DNA of 64,000 nt from Nilaparvata lugens (taxonomy: Eukaryota; Arthropoda; Insecta; Hemiptera; Delphacidae): contig NC_052511.1 of the NCBI RefSeq assembly GCF_014356525.2, forward strand, positions 32,142,689 to 32,206,688, written 5' to 3'. The position numbers and the translations under genes are program-made. Of the stretch, positions 44,435-53,768 are shown piece by piece. The number at the start of each line of letters is the position of its first letter. Positions within the stretch are counted from its first letter, which is position 1. Under the pieces are notes generated by a model that worked only from the letters and a program-made list of their open reading frames with translations, did no database searches and was not told the origin of the DNA.

Positions 44435-44522
44435 TATGCACAACTTCAAGGTGATAACGTCAAGGATCTTCAATTCAATGTTACAAATGGTTCAAAGAGA
44501 ATTCGATGCTCGACAAACCTAC

Positions 44523-44552
<30 letters not shown>
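44523..44552. repeat. (GATA)7 microsatellite
   Basis: GATA repeated without interruption, directly after the phosphoprotein-like reading frame. It may mark the old insertion edge. Confidence 0.9.
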
Positions 44553-44553
<1 letters not shown>

Positions 44554-44689
44554 TTTATTTTACGATAAGCATTGTTGGAGAGGTATAAGCCCTGAAAGAG
44601 CAAAACATTGGATAAAAACATGTTATTTCAACAATTACTTCAAGAGCGAATATCTCGGGAATTGTTGGGAATATCACAGAATTCCACTG

Positions 44690-45190
44690 AACAAAAAGTG
44701 TAGAGAATTTATCAAGCGTCATTTTTGAATAATTATTTCAGTCGGTTGAACGCATTTTTCTCTAGATATGAGCGTGGAAGCAAAACGCTGCAAAATGCAA
44801 CTTTTAAACCACCCTCATCCCCTTAGCACATGAGTTAGGAATGGGGATATGATATGTTCTCTTCCTAACTAGTCTCAACAAAGCTGCAAAGTCAAAAATT
44901 TTATTTAAAAGATTCCCTCCAAATTCCTTTGTCAATTGGTCTATTGTTGCAAAAATGGAGATTTCACACTCAACACTAAAGCTGCTGCAAAAGGTGTAGA
45001 GAAATTTGTAAAAGTGTGAAATTATACATCAAATTGAAGAGAATTTGATGCTCTATAAGTTCATAATCAACATGGATTCTCCCCATTGATTTTTAAAAAG
45101 TTATAAGAGCAAAAATAGAAAAAAATTGGTGGCAAACGTGTTTTTTTCCAAAAATGTCACACCTTCAAGATATCTCGAAAACTAGTGGAG
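44690..45190 (+). repeat. dispersed repeat, part left of the TIR element
   Basis: TTTTAAACCACCCTCATCCC, GATATGTTCTCTTCCTAACTA and AAAGTCAAAAATTTT here correspond to a similar series at 51600-51720 in the same orientation. The TIR element therefore seems to have inserted in or near copies of one repeat family. No coding content seen. Confidence 0.5.
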
Positions 45191-45194
45191 ATAT
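45191..45194. repeat. 4-bp target duplication (ATAT), left
   Basis: ATAT directly before the left inverted repeat, with ATAT directly after the right one at 51489-51492. Because ATAT is its own reverse complement it could also be counted as part of the inverted repeats. Confidence 0.6.
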
Positions 45195-45226
45195 GAGGCG
45201 CTAAGAACCATAGTGACCTAAGCGCC
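45195..45226 (+). repeat. left 32-bp terminal inverted repeat
   Basis: Starts GAGGCGCTAAGAACC and ends GACCTAAGCGCC; exact reverse complement of 51457-51488. The repeat is itself a near palindrome: GGCGCTAAG at one end and CTAAGCGCC at the other. Confidence 0.92.
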
Positions 45227-45481
45227 AAAATTCAAAAAGTGAGATTTTATACTCTATGGATTGATCTAGCCTTGTTCTATTATTCCAAAGAAGCTCAAGC
45301 AATAGAGTAGTGAGGGAAATTTAATATTAATATGAATTTGTTATGGCACACCTGTAGAAGTCTTCAGTTTCCAATGCCAGAGTGACTCAACTGCCATTGT
45401 CCATGATATTTTTGCCATAAAAGCTGTAAGGGTGATTGTGAAGTTTGATTTGAGATTCAAAATGGATAAATTAGTGAACCC

Positions 45482-45521
45482 ATGAACTTTGAAAAGTGCA
45501 TCAAAAAAGAAGAATCTGGAG
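45482..45521 (+). other. presumed first coding exon of the DUF7869-type gene
   Basis: ATG AAC TTT… ends TCTGGAG|GTAAGT. Thirteen codons plus one base ('MNFEKCIKKEESG') join in phase to the exon that opens at 47457 after TTTTCAG and reads 'FNCPDSPRPTRPAM'. The splice sites are strong, but only a transcript could prove the join. Confidence 0.45.
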
Positions 45522-45946
45522 GTAAGTCTGCAAACATTGTTAAAATAACACTATCTTTTACTGTCACTCATTTTAGAGGTTAGTTGGGACATCGACTTTT
45601 GAAGTTGATCACCATCAAAATATCAACATTTTTCAAAAAAGGAATACCTTAATAATATATATATTATAATATATATATAATATTATATATAGTCAATAAT
45701 ATATATGCTTCTTCAAGGAAGCATATTATAATAATAAAAGTGTGATGTTTTTGACTATAGAATCAACAAAATTTTGCTTATTACAGCTTTCAATTTGAAA
45801 ATATGAAAGTTTAATTTGGTTGGGCACTTGAAAAACCAATGAATACATAATTTAGAATGATTCTATACTGGTTAAATTGTTCAAATAGCATAATAAATGC
45901 CAAAATATGTCAAACTGCCACTTGAGTCCCTTTGGCATCCACTTTT

Positions 45947-47408
45947 GTTCAGTCACTGGTGCTTAGACTTGTTTTGGTGGTTAGACTGTTCTGGCATAAT
46001 GTTCAATTTTATTCAATCACTGGTGCTTAGACTTGATTTGGTGGTTAGACTGTTCCGGCATAATGTTCAATTTTATTCAATCAATGGTGCTTAGACTTGT
46101 TTTGGTGGTTAGACTGTTCTGGCATAATGTTCAATTTTATTCAATCACTGGTGCTTAGACTTGTTTTGGTGATTAGACTGTTCTGGCATAATGTTCAATT
46201 TTATTCAATCACTGGTGCTTAGACTTGATTTGGTGGTTAGACTGTTCCGGCATAATGTTCAATTTTATTCAATCAATGGTGCTTAGACTTGTTTTGGTGG
46301 TTAGACTGTTCTGGCATAATGTTCAATTTTATTCAATCACTGGTGCTTAGACTTGTTTTGGTGATTAGACTGTTCTGGCATAATGTTCAATTTTATTCAA
46401 TCACTGGTGCTTAGACTTGATTTGGTGGTTAGACTGTTCCGGCATAATGTTCAATTTTATTCAATCAATGGTGCTTAGACTTGATTTGGTGGTTAGACTG
46501 TTCCGGCATAATGTTCAATTTTATTCAATCAATGGTGCTTAGACTTGATTTGGTGGTTAGACTGTTCTGGCATAATGTTCAATTTTATTCAATCAATGGT
46601 GCTTAGACTTGTTTTGGTGGTTAGACTGTTCTGGCATAATGTTCAATTTTATTCAATCACTGGTGCTTAGACTTGTTTTGGTGGTTAGACTGTTCTGGCA
46701 TAATGTTCAATTTTATTCAATCACTGGTGCTTAGACTTGATTTGGTGGTTAGACTGTTCCGGCATAATGTTCAATTTTATTCAATCAATGGTGCTTAGAC
46801 TTGATTTGGTGGTTAGACTGTTCTGGCATAATGTTCAATTTTATTCAATCACTGGTGCTTAGACTTGTTTTGGTGGTTAGACTGTTCTAGCATAATGTTC
46901 AATTTTATTCAATCACTGGTGCTTAGACTTGATTTGGTGGTTAGACTGTTCCGGCATAATGTTCAATTTTATTCAATCAATGGTGCTTAGACTTGATTTG
47001 GTGGTTAGACTGTTCTGGCATAATGTTCAATTTTATTCAATCACTGGTGCTTAGACTTGTTTTGGTGGTTAGACTGTTCTGGCATAATGTTCAATTTTAT
47101 TCAATCACTGGTGCTTAGACTTGATTTGGTGGTTAGACTGTTCTGGCATAATGTTCAATTTTATTCAATCACTGGTGCTTAGACTTGATTTGGTGGTTAG
47201 ACTGTTCCGGCATAATGTTCAATTTTATTCAATCAATGGTGCTTAGACTTGATTTTGTGGTTAGACTGTTCTGGCATAATGTTCAATTTTATTCAATCAC
47301 TGGTGCTTAGACTTGTTTTGGTGGTTACACTGTTCTGGCATAATGTTCAATTTTATTCAATCACTGGTGCTTAGACTTGTTTTGGTGGTTAAACTGTTCT
47401 GGCATGAT
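45947..47408. repeat. 64-bp tandem array, 23 copies, carrying terminal-repeat motif
   Basis: The string GGTGCTTAGACTTG recurs at exact 64-base spacing from 45958 to 47366, so 23 units with no length change. Each unit has TCACTGGTGCTTAGACTTG and, 17 bases on, TGGTGGTTAGACTG. Variants (CACTGG/CAATGG, TTTTGG/ATTTGG, TCTGG/TCCGG) alternate in short blocks, suggesting spread by unequal exchange. GGTGCTTAG matches the GGCGCTTAG core of the terminal repeats. It lies within the presumed first intron. Confidence 0.95.
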
Positions 47409-47456
47409 AGAACAATACATGAAATCTAACCACTAAAACAAGCTCATTATTTTCAG

Positions 47457-50174
47457 GTTTTAATTGTCCAGATTCACCTAGACCTACAAGACCTGCTATG
47501 ACTAAACCTGCTATGACTGAACCTGCTATTACTAAACCTGCTGATAAGAAATTTGATGAATTAACAAATTATCTCAGTGAATCAAGAAGTGCTTCGAATG
47601 GGACTGCTATAAGTGACTGTTATGATGAATTCATGCCTGTTATGACTGTTATGTTTGTTTTCATGACTGTTGTGACTGTTATGTTTGTTTATTGTTCTTA
47701 GTGAACCCAAATGTGCTTTGACTAAGACTGCTATAAGTGACCGTTATGATGAATATACAAATGTCAATGAGTCTACTGTAAAAATGAACAAGTCTACTGT
47801 AACAAGCCATGATGAATCGTCTGTAATTTATGATCTATTGCCTGCAAGTGAACCTGATGTAATGGTTCTTAGTGAACCCAAATGTGCTTTGACTAAGACT
47901 GCTATAAGTGACCGTTATGATGAATATACAAATGTCAATGAGTCTACTGTAAAAATGAACAAGTCTACTGTAACAAGCCATGATGAATCGTCTGTAATTT
48001 ATGATCTATTGCCTGCAAGTGAACCTGATGTAATGGTTCTTAGTGAACCCAAATGTGCTTTGACTGAGACTGCTATAAGTGACTGTTATGATGAATTCAC
48101 AAATGCCAATGAGTCTACTGTACAAATGAACGAGTCTACTGTAACAAGCCATGATGAACCGTCTGTCATTTATGATCTATTGCCTCCAAGTGCTATGGCT
48201 GAATCTGATGTAGGCCTAATGGGTTTTGATCTACTATCATAATTTATGATCTATTGTCTCCAAGTGCTATGACTGGAACTGATGTAATGCATCATGATGG
48301 ATCAACAAATCTTGTAACTGAACCTATTGAATTAAATAATAATAATGAGTCTAAAATCAACATGTCTGAACCTAATGGAATTATGAATGACAATGAATCT
48401 GCTGATACAAAGAAAATCAGTAGGAAAAGGAAGAGAGATGAAAATAATTGGAAGAAAAATGTGAGGAAGAGGCTGAGAAACTCTGGCGAAGAATATGATT
48501 CAGTGGAAGGGAAATTTGTTGAGGAAAAGGAGATTAGATTTTTTGAATGTAAATGCTGTTTTGACTGTAAAAATCACTTTAACTATGCAAAGCGAGAGGA
48601 GATTCATAAATATTTTTATGAGCTGAAAGAATGGAAACACCAGACAATGTTCATCCAGTCTAAAATAAAAATAAATGAAGTCAAGAGGAAGCGCACAAAA
48701 AATAATATAAGTAAAATAATTTTTTCTCGCCACTACTTCTTCACTGAAAACAACGGGAATGATAGAGAAGTCTGTAAGAATGTTTTCAAACACACATTGA
48801 GAATATCTGACCAGAGAATTGCAACTGCAATAAAAAAAATACTCCTGATGATCTGCGAGGGAGACATGTACCCCATAATAAGACACCTACATCTACAAAA
48901 GATCATCTTAGAAAATTGATTGAAAAATTCCCAGCTTATCAATCCCATTACTCACGAAATAAGAACCCACATAGACTCTACTTATCACCCTCACTGAACA
49001 TAACGATCATGTACAAGCTATATCTAGATCACTGCAAAAATGATCCTCCACAGAATGAGCCTTGCAGTCTTTCTATTTTCAGAGAGGTCTTCAATCATGA
49101 TTTTAACCTTCATTTCCACCCACCACTGAAGGATACTTGTAAAAAATGTAATATTTATAACAACCAAATTCAAAATACGAACAATGAAGTACAAAAGCTA
49201 GAATTGAGAGAAGCTCTAAAGCTACATCATGACGAAGCAGAAAGAGCAAGAAAATCTATTAGAGATGACACAAACTCCAGCAAAGAATGTGATGAAACTA
49301 TTTAAATTTGTTTTGATTTAATGAAAACCCTTCCAACTCCAGATTTAGATGTTGGTATTTGCTTCTATAAAAGGCAGATGTGGACTTACTTACTTGGCAT
49401 TCACAACATGACAAATGGTCAAGTATTTAACTATTTATGGAATGTAGCCATTGCTTCAAGAGGTCCAGAAGAAATAGCCTCATGCCTTCCGCATTTCTTC
49501 AAAAATCATTGCCATAACAAAAAAAATATCATCATGTACAGTGATCAATGTGGGGGGCAGAATAAAAACATAAAAATGTTTAGTTTTATGAATTTTGTGG
49601 TGAACAGTGACAATTTTGAAATTGACAAACAGATTGACCACAAGTTTTTGGTCTCAGGTCATTCATTTCTGGCTTGTGATCAAGACTTTGGCCTCATTGA
49701 AAAGGAAAAAATATCATAAAAACATCTACATTCCTTCGGACTGGGTGAAAGTTGCTGAAAGTGCTTCCATGAAAAGCACAGTGGAAACTTCTTTTCTTGT
49801 CAAGAATTATTGAAAAGAGTGACAAACAGGAAAAAAGCATGAGATGGAGAAGCTGTGAAATGGAGGGACATTATACATATCCAAATGAAAAGAGGACATG
49901 ATCTGCACATGTTTTACAACTGCTCACTCGAAATTATGATGGAATTAATTTTTCTGAAGTTAATTTGATGAAGAGGAAAGCTGAGAGATACTTCCCCAAC
50001 CAACTCACCCTGTTATATCCAAATGGACGTCAAATTGACCCAAAAAAACTCAAAGACATCAATGACTTGATGCAGTTTATTCCACCTATCGCCCAGGAAT
50101 TCTACAAGAGTCTACAACCTTCAATTAATGATATAGAGGAAAGAATATACACTTCAAGCAGTGAAGAAGACTGA
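47457..50174 (+). pseudogene. DUF7869-type transposase-like protein, lineage 3 (most complete)
   Basis: Order: a degenerate N-terminal leader with three 57-residue repeats; basic 'ISRKRKRDENNWKKNVRKRL' (48412-); Cys-rich 'CKCCFDCKNHF'; 'HTLRISDQRIATAIKK'; then after a frameshift near 48835 'FPAYQSHYSRNKNPHRLYLS', 'HPPLKDTCKKCNIY', a coil, and an in-frame TAA at 49303-49305. Next come 'CFDLMKTLPTPD' (Asp codon 49315), 'IIMYSDQCGGQNKNIKMF' (Asp 49543) and 'SGHSFLACDQDFGLIEKEK' (Glu 49699), so Asp-76-Asp-52-Glu spacing. The C-terminal 'IPSDWVKVAESASM' and 'DLMQFIPPIAQEFYKSL' follow after one more frameshift. It needs only a few small changes to be whole. The location inside perfect inverted repeats makes transposase the most likely role. 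Confidence 0.75.
47701..48213 (+). repeat. three in-frame 171-bp coding repeats
   Basis: GTGAACCC… units start at 47701, 47872 and 48043, exactly 171 bases (57 codons) apart. The first two are almost identical, and the third has drifted (KTAISDRYDEYTN versus ETAISDCYDEFTN). Thr/Ser/Glu-rich, probably disordered. Confidence 0.92.
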
Positions 50175-51010
50175 GGCCAGCTTTATATGCTGCTTATCCA
50201 GCTTGAGTAGCAGCTGAATGTATAGAATTAGTATTTTTAAGTAGTACCTATACCATGATTGACTTTGTTCCATTAATGTTCAGACTGAGATTATTGGCTG
50301 CACACCAATCCTCTTTAGTTCAGTTATTTCCAAGAATAAAATTTCACTACTTATTGTAAGACATAAATATACTTGCTTAAAGAACTACCACCTTTTTCAA
50401 ACATTTATTATATTTTGGCAAATCGTTCATGTAAATAATAAATGCATTTATTACAATGAAAAGTATACATACTTTTTTATTCTTAAATCATCCATTATTT
50501 CCTGTATTAGCCTTAAGACATTAAGACATGTGTAATGGCTTTTAATAATAATTGTTGAGTTCAAACTATCAATACCTTATCTAAACAAATATAACTATTG
50601 CTTATTTGATCAATATTGTATTGAGAATGGCTTCCACCTTAAAATGTGAAAATTTGATTGTGTTTTTTTCTTATTTTCTTATTATTATAGACAAAAATAC
50701 TCTGAGGAATATTAATTTATGCTAAGCTATTCTACTTTCTTAAAAAAACATATTAAGATCATCAATGGGCATTTTGCACAAATTTCAACTGATTTATTGT
50801 TTTTAGTAGCATGCTTATTTTATAGCTTCCCAATCTGATTTTGTCATATTTCGGCTACCCTGGATATACTTATTAGTACAATCAATACAAAATAAATTGG
50901 TTTATTGATTTTTTTATTGTTTTTTATTTTAACCAGTCCTACCTTGAAGCATGGATAACTTAATATCAATCAGTATATAGTAGGAATAGCCAATGAATAA
51001 CCACTCTAAA
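50175..51010. other. 3' non-coding region of the TIR element
   Basis: AT-rich without long frames. AATAAA-type signals occur (for example near 50335 and 50440) and could serve as polyadenylation sites for the DUF7869-type gene. Confidence 0.5.
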
Positions 51011-51295
51011 GCAGTCTAAGCACCACTATTGTCTAACATAAAATGTGCCAGAGAAGTCTAAGCGCCAGTGAACTGATTTTAGCATAATAGAACCATTATT
51101 TCCAACTTATGTGCTATATCATAAATTCAGGGTTACACCTTGGTTAAACCTTTAAAAATATCTGATTTTTCATAATTAAAAAGATAAAATTACTTGGGTT
51201 ATGGTGCCATAGTATTCTAACCACCAAGTATTTTGTGCTTATCTGTCACCAATATGTGCCAGACACAATGCCAAAGTATGTTAAGTGCCATTTTT
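51011..51295 (-). repeat. right subterminal copies of the terminal motif
   Basis: CAGTCTAAGCACCA (51012-51025) and AAGTCTAAGCGCCAGTGA (51056-51073) are the reverse complement of the motif in the 64-bp array (TGGTGCTTAGACTG, TCACTGGCGCTTAGACTT). Weaker relatives (TTCTAACCACCAAG, GTTAAGTGCCA) follow up to 51290. The opposite orientation to the left-side array is the arrangement expected for transposase binding sites at two ends. Confidence 0.75.
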
Positions 51296-51456
51296 ATTTT
51301 TAGTTTATTAAATACTTGAGATAGAAGAAGACGTGGCTGATGTTATAATCAATTCACAGTAAAAATCTGATAAGTCCAGTGTGAAAACTGTGAATTTGGC
51401 AGCATTTTGAAGGTGAGCTGAAACTTGTACCGCCATTTTCTCGGTTTCAACTTTCT

Positions 51457-51488
51457 GGCGCTTAGGTCACTATGGTTCTTAGCGCCTC
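51457..51488 (-). repeat. right 32-bp terminal inverted repeat
   Basis: Exact reverse complement of 45195-45226, followed by ATAT (51489-51492). Confidence 0.92.
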
Positions 51489-51760
51489 ATATAAAAAAAA
51501 GTTGTAGAATGAATATTATAGAAAATTATATAAGTTTTAATTTGTTATATGACAGTCAAGTCCTTAGGATACATAGTTTTTGAGTTTTATGCGAGAAACC
51601 AAAAAATGGTACCTTTAAACCACCCCCACCCCCTTAGAACAGGGGGTACGGGTGGGGACTTTTGATATGTTTACCTCCTAACTACCCTAAACAGAACTGC
51701 GGGGTCAAAAATTGTCTTCCCAACTTTTCCCCCTATACCCTTTTTTGAGCATTCATTGTC
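51489..51760 (+). repeat. dispersed repeat, part right of the TIR element
   Basis: Contains TTTAAACCACCCCCACCCCC and TTTACCTCCTAACTACCCTA, related to 44800-44900 in the same orientation. Confidence 0.5.
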
Positions 51761-52690
51761 TGGACTACATTGACAACAAATCGAAACACAATTGAAATCA
51801 ATGTATCAATAAGTAACTTTTTAAAGCTGTGTCAACTTTAGGCTTAAATATCTCAAAATCATGTTTATGTGACTTACACCACTTTGATTTTAACCGGCTC
51901 ATTTCAAGTCCTCGACTATGTTAACGCTCTGACTCGGAAATCCAATTTTCTGATTCCAGAGTTTAAAGCCAGTTAAAGTCTAGAACTTAGCTAAATCCCG
52001 AGCTCGAGAACCGGCCCTTGAAGTTTTTTCTGAAACTGATTAGTTTTCCTTTAGTATAATTATGTAAACACTTAATTATTGAAACTGGTTTAGTGCTGTT
52101 TGTTTATTCATTGTTTTTAAATATGCATATTTTATCAGTAGGCTGAACTATTGAAAACTATATCCTAAAAAAATACATTTAAAATAAAACTGTTATGAGC
52201 GGCTTCAAACCCCTACTTTCCCTACAATTCTTCATGGATTCTGTTATAGGCCTAATTATAATTCATTCTAGAATGCAGGGCATGGATTGACCTATCCTGT
52301 GATTTGCAATTCAATCTCCTGCAGCTCTCAATAGGCTACTATCTCTCAATTTTATACTCTGTTTATCCTATTTGGATTTTGTGTGCTGTTTAGATGATCA
52401 CTGTGTAAATTGAGGAATAGACAATAATTCAGAAAAAAAACAAATATTATTCCTTTCATTATTATGAACTTGAACATGAGTTTTATCATGTTGCATTTGA
52501 TAAGTAATGGGAAAAATGAATGATAAATAATAATTTATAATCTCATAATAAACACACTACCACATGTATGCATCCAATATTTCCAACATGTGTGGTAGGT
52601 GTGGTTGTGATACAGGCAGAAAATAATAATAATAATAATAATAATGATTATAATAGTGGCCACCCATGACCTATACTATAATTTTGTTTA
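51761..52690. other. no recognisable gene
   Basis: AT-rich with chance frames only. An (AAT)n microsatellite lies at 52622-52645. Confidence 0.5.
52622..52645. repeat. (AAT)8 microsatellite
   Basis: AAT trinucleotide run. Confidence 0.85.
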
Positions 52691-52699
52691 TTTTCAGAA

Positions 52700-53660
52700 A
52701 TGGTGCGAACATCAAATCGGCAGACCTGGTCGCAAGAGGGAATGAAAGAGGTAATAGCAGCACTCCTTGAAGGGACGATGGGCTATAAAACAGCAGCTGA
52801 GACATTCAATGTCCCTCGATCCACCTTGATTGACCGAGTCAAGAAGGCCCGCCAAAATGAGATGACTGCAGAAGCTGCTGCCAACAAAAGATTGGGGCGG
52901 TATGATACAGTTTTTTCTCAAGCACAAGAAGAGGAACTTGTACAGCATATTCTAGATATTGAAGAAAGATTATATTTGGTCTAACCATAGCTGATCTTCG
53001 TAGACTTGCATTTGAATTTGCTAAAAAAACCACACCAATCATAGCTTCAACAGGGAGAAGAAGATGGCAGGCAAAGACTGTTATTATGGCTTTGTTCAAA
53101 GACACTTCGAAATAGCTCTCAGATAGCCTGAGGCCAAACGGTTTAATCGATCTGCAGTTGGGAAATTCCACGATCTGCTTGAGTCCATTTATAAGGCGTA
53201 TAAAATCCTTACAGAAGACATAAATATAATGTAGATGAAACTGGTATTTTGACAGTTGCTAACAAACCATCAAAAATGTTGGCCTTGCGGGGGAAAAACA
53301 GGTAGGAAGTTTGTCCTCAGCAGAACGTAGTGTACTTCTAAAAATAGAAACCTGTATTAGTGCTTCAGGAAAGTTTATGCCATTAATGTTTGTGTTTCCA
53401 AGAAAAATGGAGAAATGAGGCTACTCCTGGATCTTGTTACAATGAATCTGGGTGGATCAACAAACATTCATTTCTTATCTGATTGAAAAAATTCATAGAT
53501 TTTGCCAATCCCAGACCTGACAAGTCAGTCTTATTGATTTTAAATGGACATGAATCACACACAAAAAGCTTGGAGCTTGGAGTTACCTAGGCAGAACTAT
53601 GTTATTCTACTTTGCTTTCCACCAAACACTACTCATGGACTCCAACCACTTGACATGTTC
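52700..53660 (+). pseudogene. pogo-type transposase remnant
   Basis: Opens MVRTSNRQTWSQEGMKEVI with a psq-type helix-turn-helix ('TAAETFNVPRSTLIDRVKK'). Once frames are followed, 'LTIADLRRLAFEFAKK', 'AGKDWLHSF'-like damage, 'VDETGI'-like damage near 53230, 'LLILNGHESH' near 53530 and 'GLQPLDMF' near 53640 appear in the usual order of a CENP-B/DDE pogo transposase. In the family the second motif is LxxDGHxSH; here the catalytic Asp is Asn. Many stops and frameshifts make it old. It starts just after a TTTTCAG acceptor-like site at 52692-52698, so a short first exon may lie upstream. The match ends at about 53660. Confidence 0.7.
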
Positions 53661-53768
53661 AAAATCAACCAACCATCCAGCGAAATAATACATTATTATT
53701 CACAATTTTTGCTTCTGAATATCATTGTGATTGGTCAGTTTCTCATCAGCCAGTACATTTGAGCCCAT

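Larger units (their letters stand above)
45195..51488 (+). mobile_element. 6.29-kb TIR transposon with DUF7869-type gene
   Basis: Perfect 32-bp inverted repeats (45195-45226, 51457-51488) and an ATAT on both sides. Inside, in order: a short first coding exon, an intron that holds 23 copies of a 64-bp repeat, the DUF7869-type coding region (47457-50174), a 0.8-kb AT-rich 3' region, and inverted subterminal motifs near the right end. Size, ends and a single gene filling the interior indicate a self-mobile DNA element. A 4-bp target duplication would fit the Sola group, but I cannot confirm that assignment. Confidence 0.8.

Noticed and set aside
45947..47408. Regular repeats with about 64-base period, CRISPR-like at first sight
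   Set aside because: No spacers; whole units repeat, and the context is an animal transposon intron.
48500..48948. Minus-strand frames of 128 and 71 codons
   Set aside because: Antisense of the Lys-rich DUF7869-type coding region; Phe/Ile-rich composition follows from that.
45195..51488. Assignment to the Sola superfamily
   Set aside because: A 4-bp duplication alone is not enough, ATAT is palindromic, and I cannot compare the protein with reference Sola transposases.
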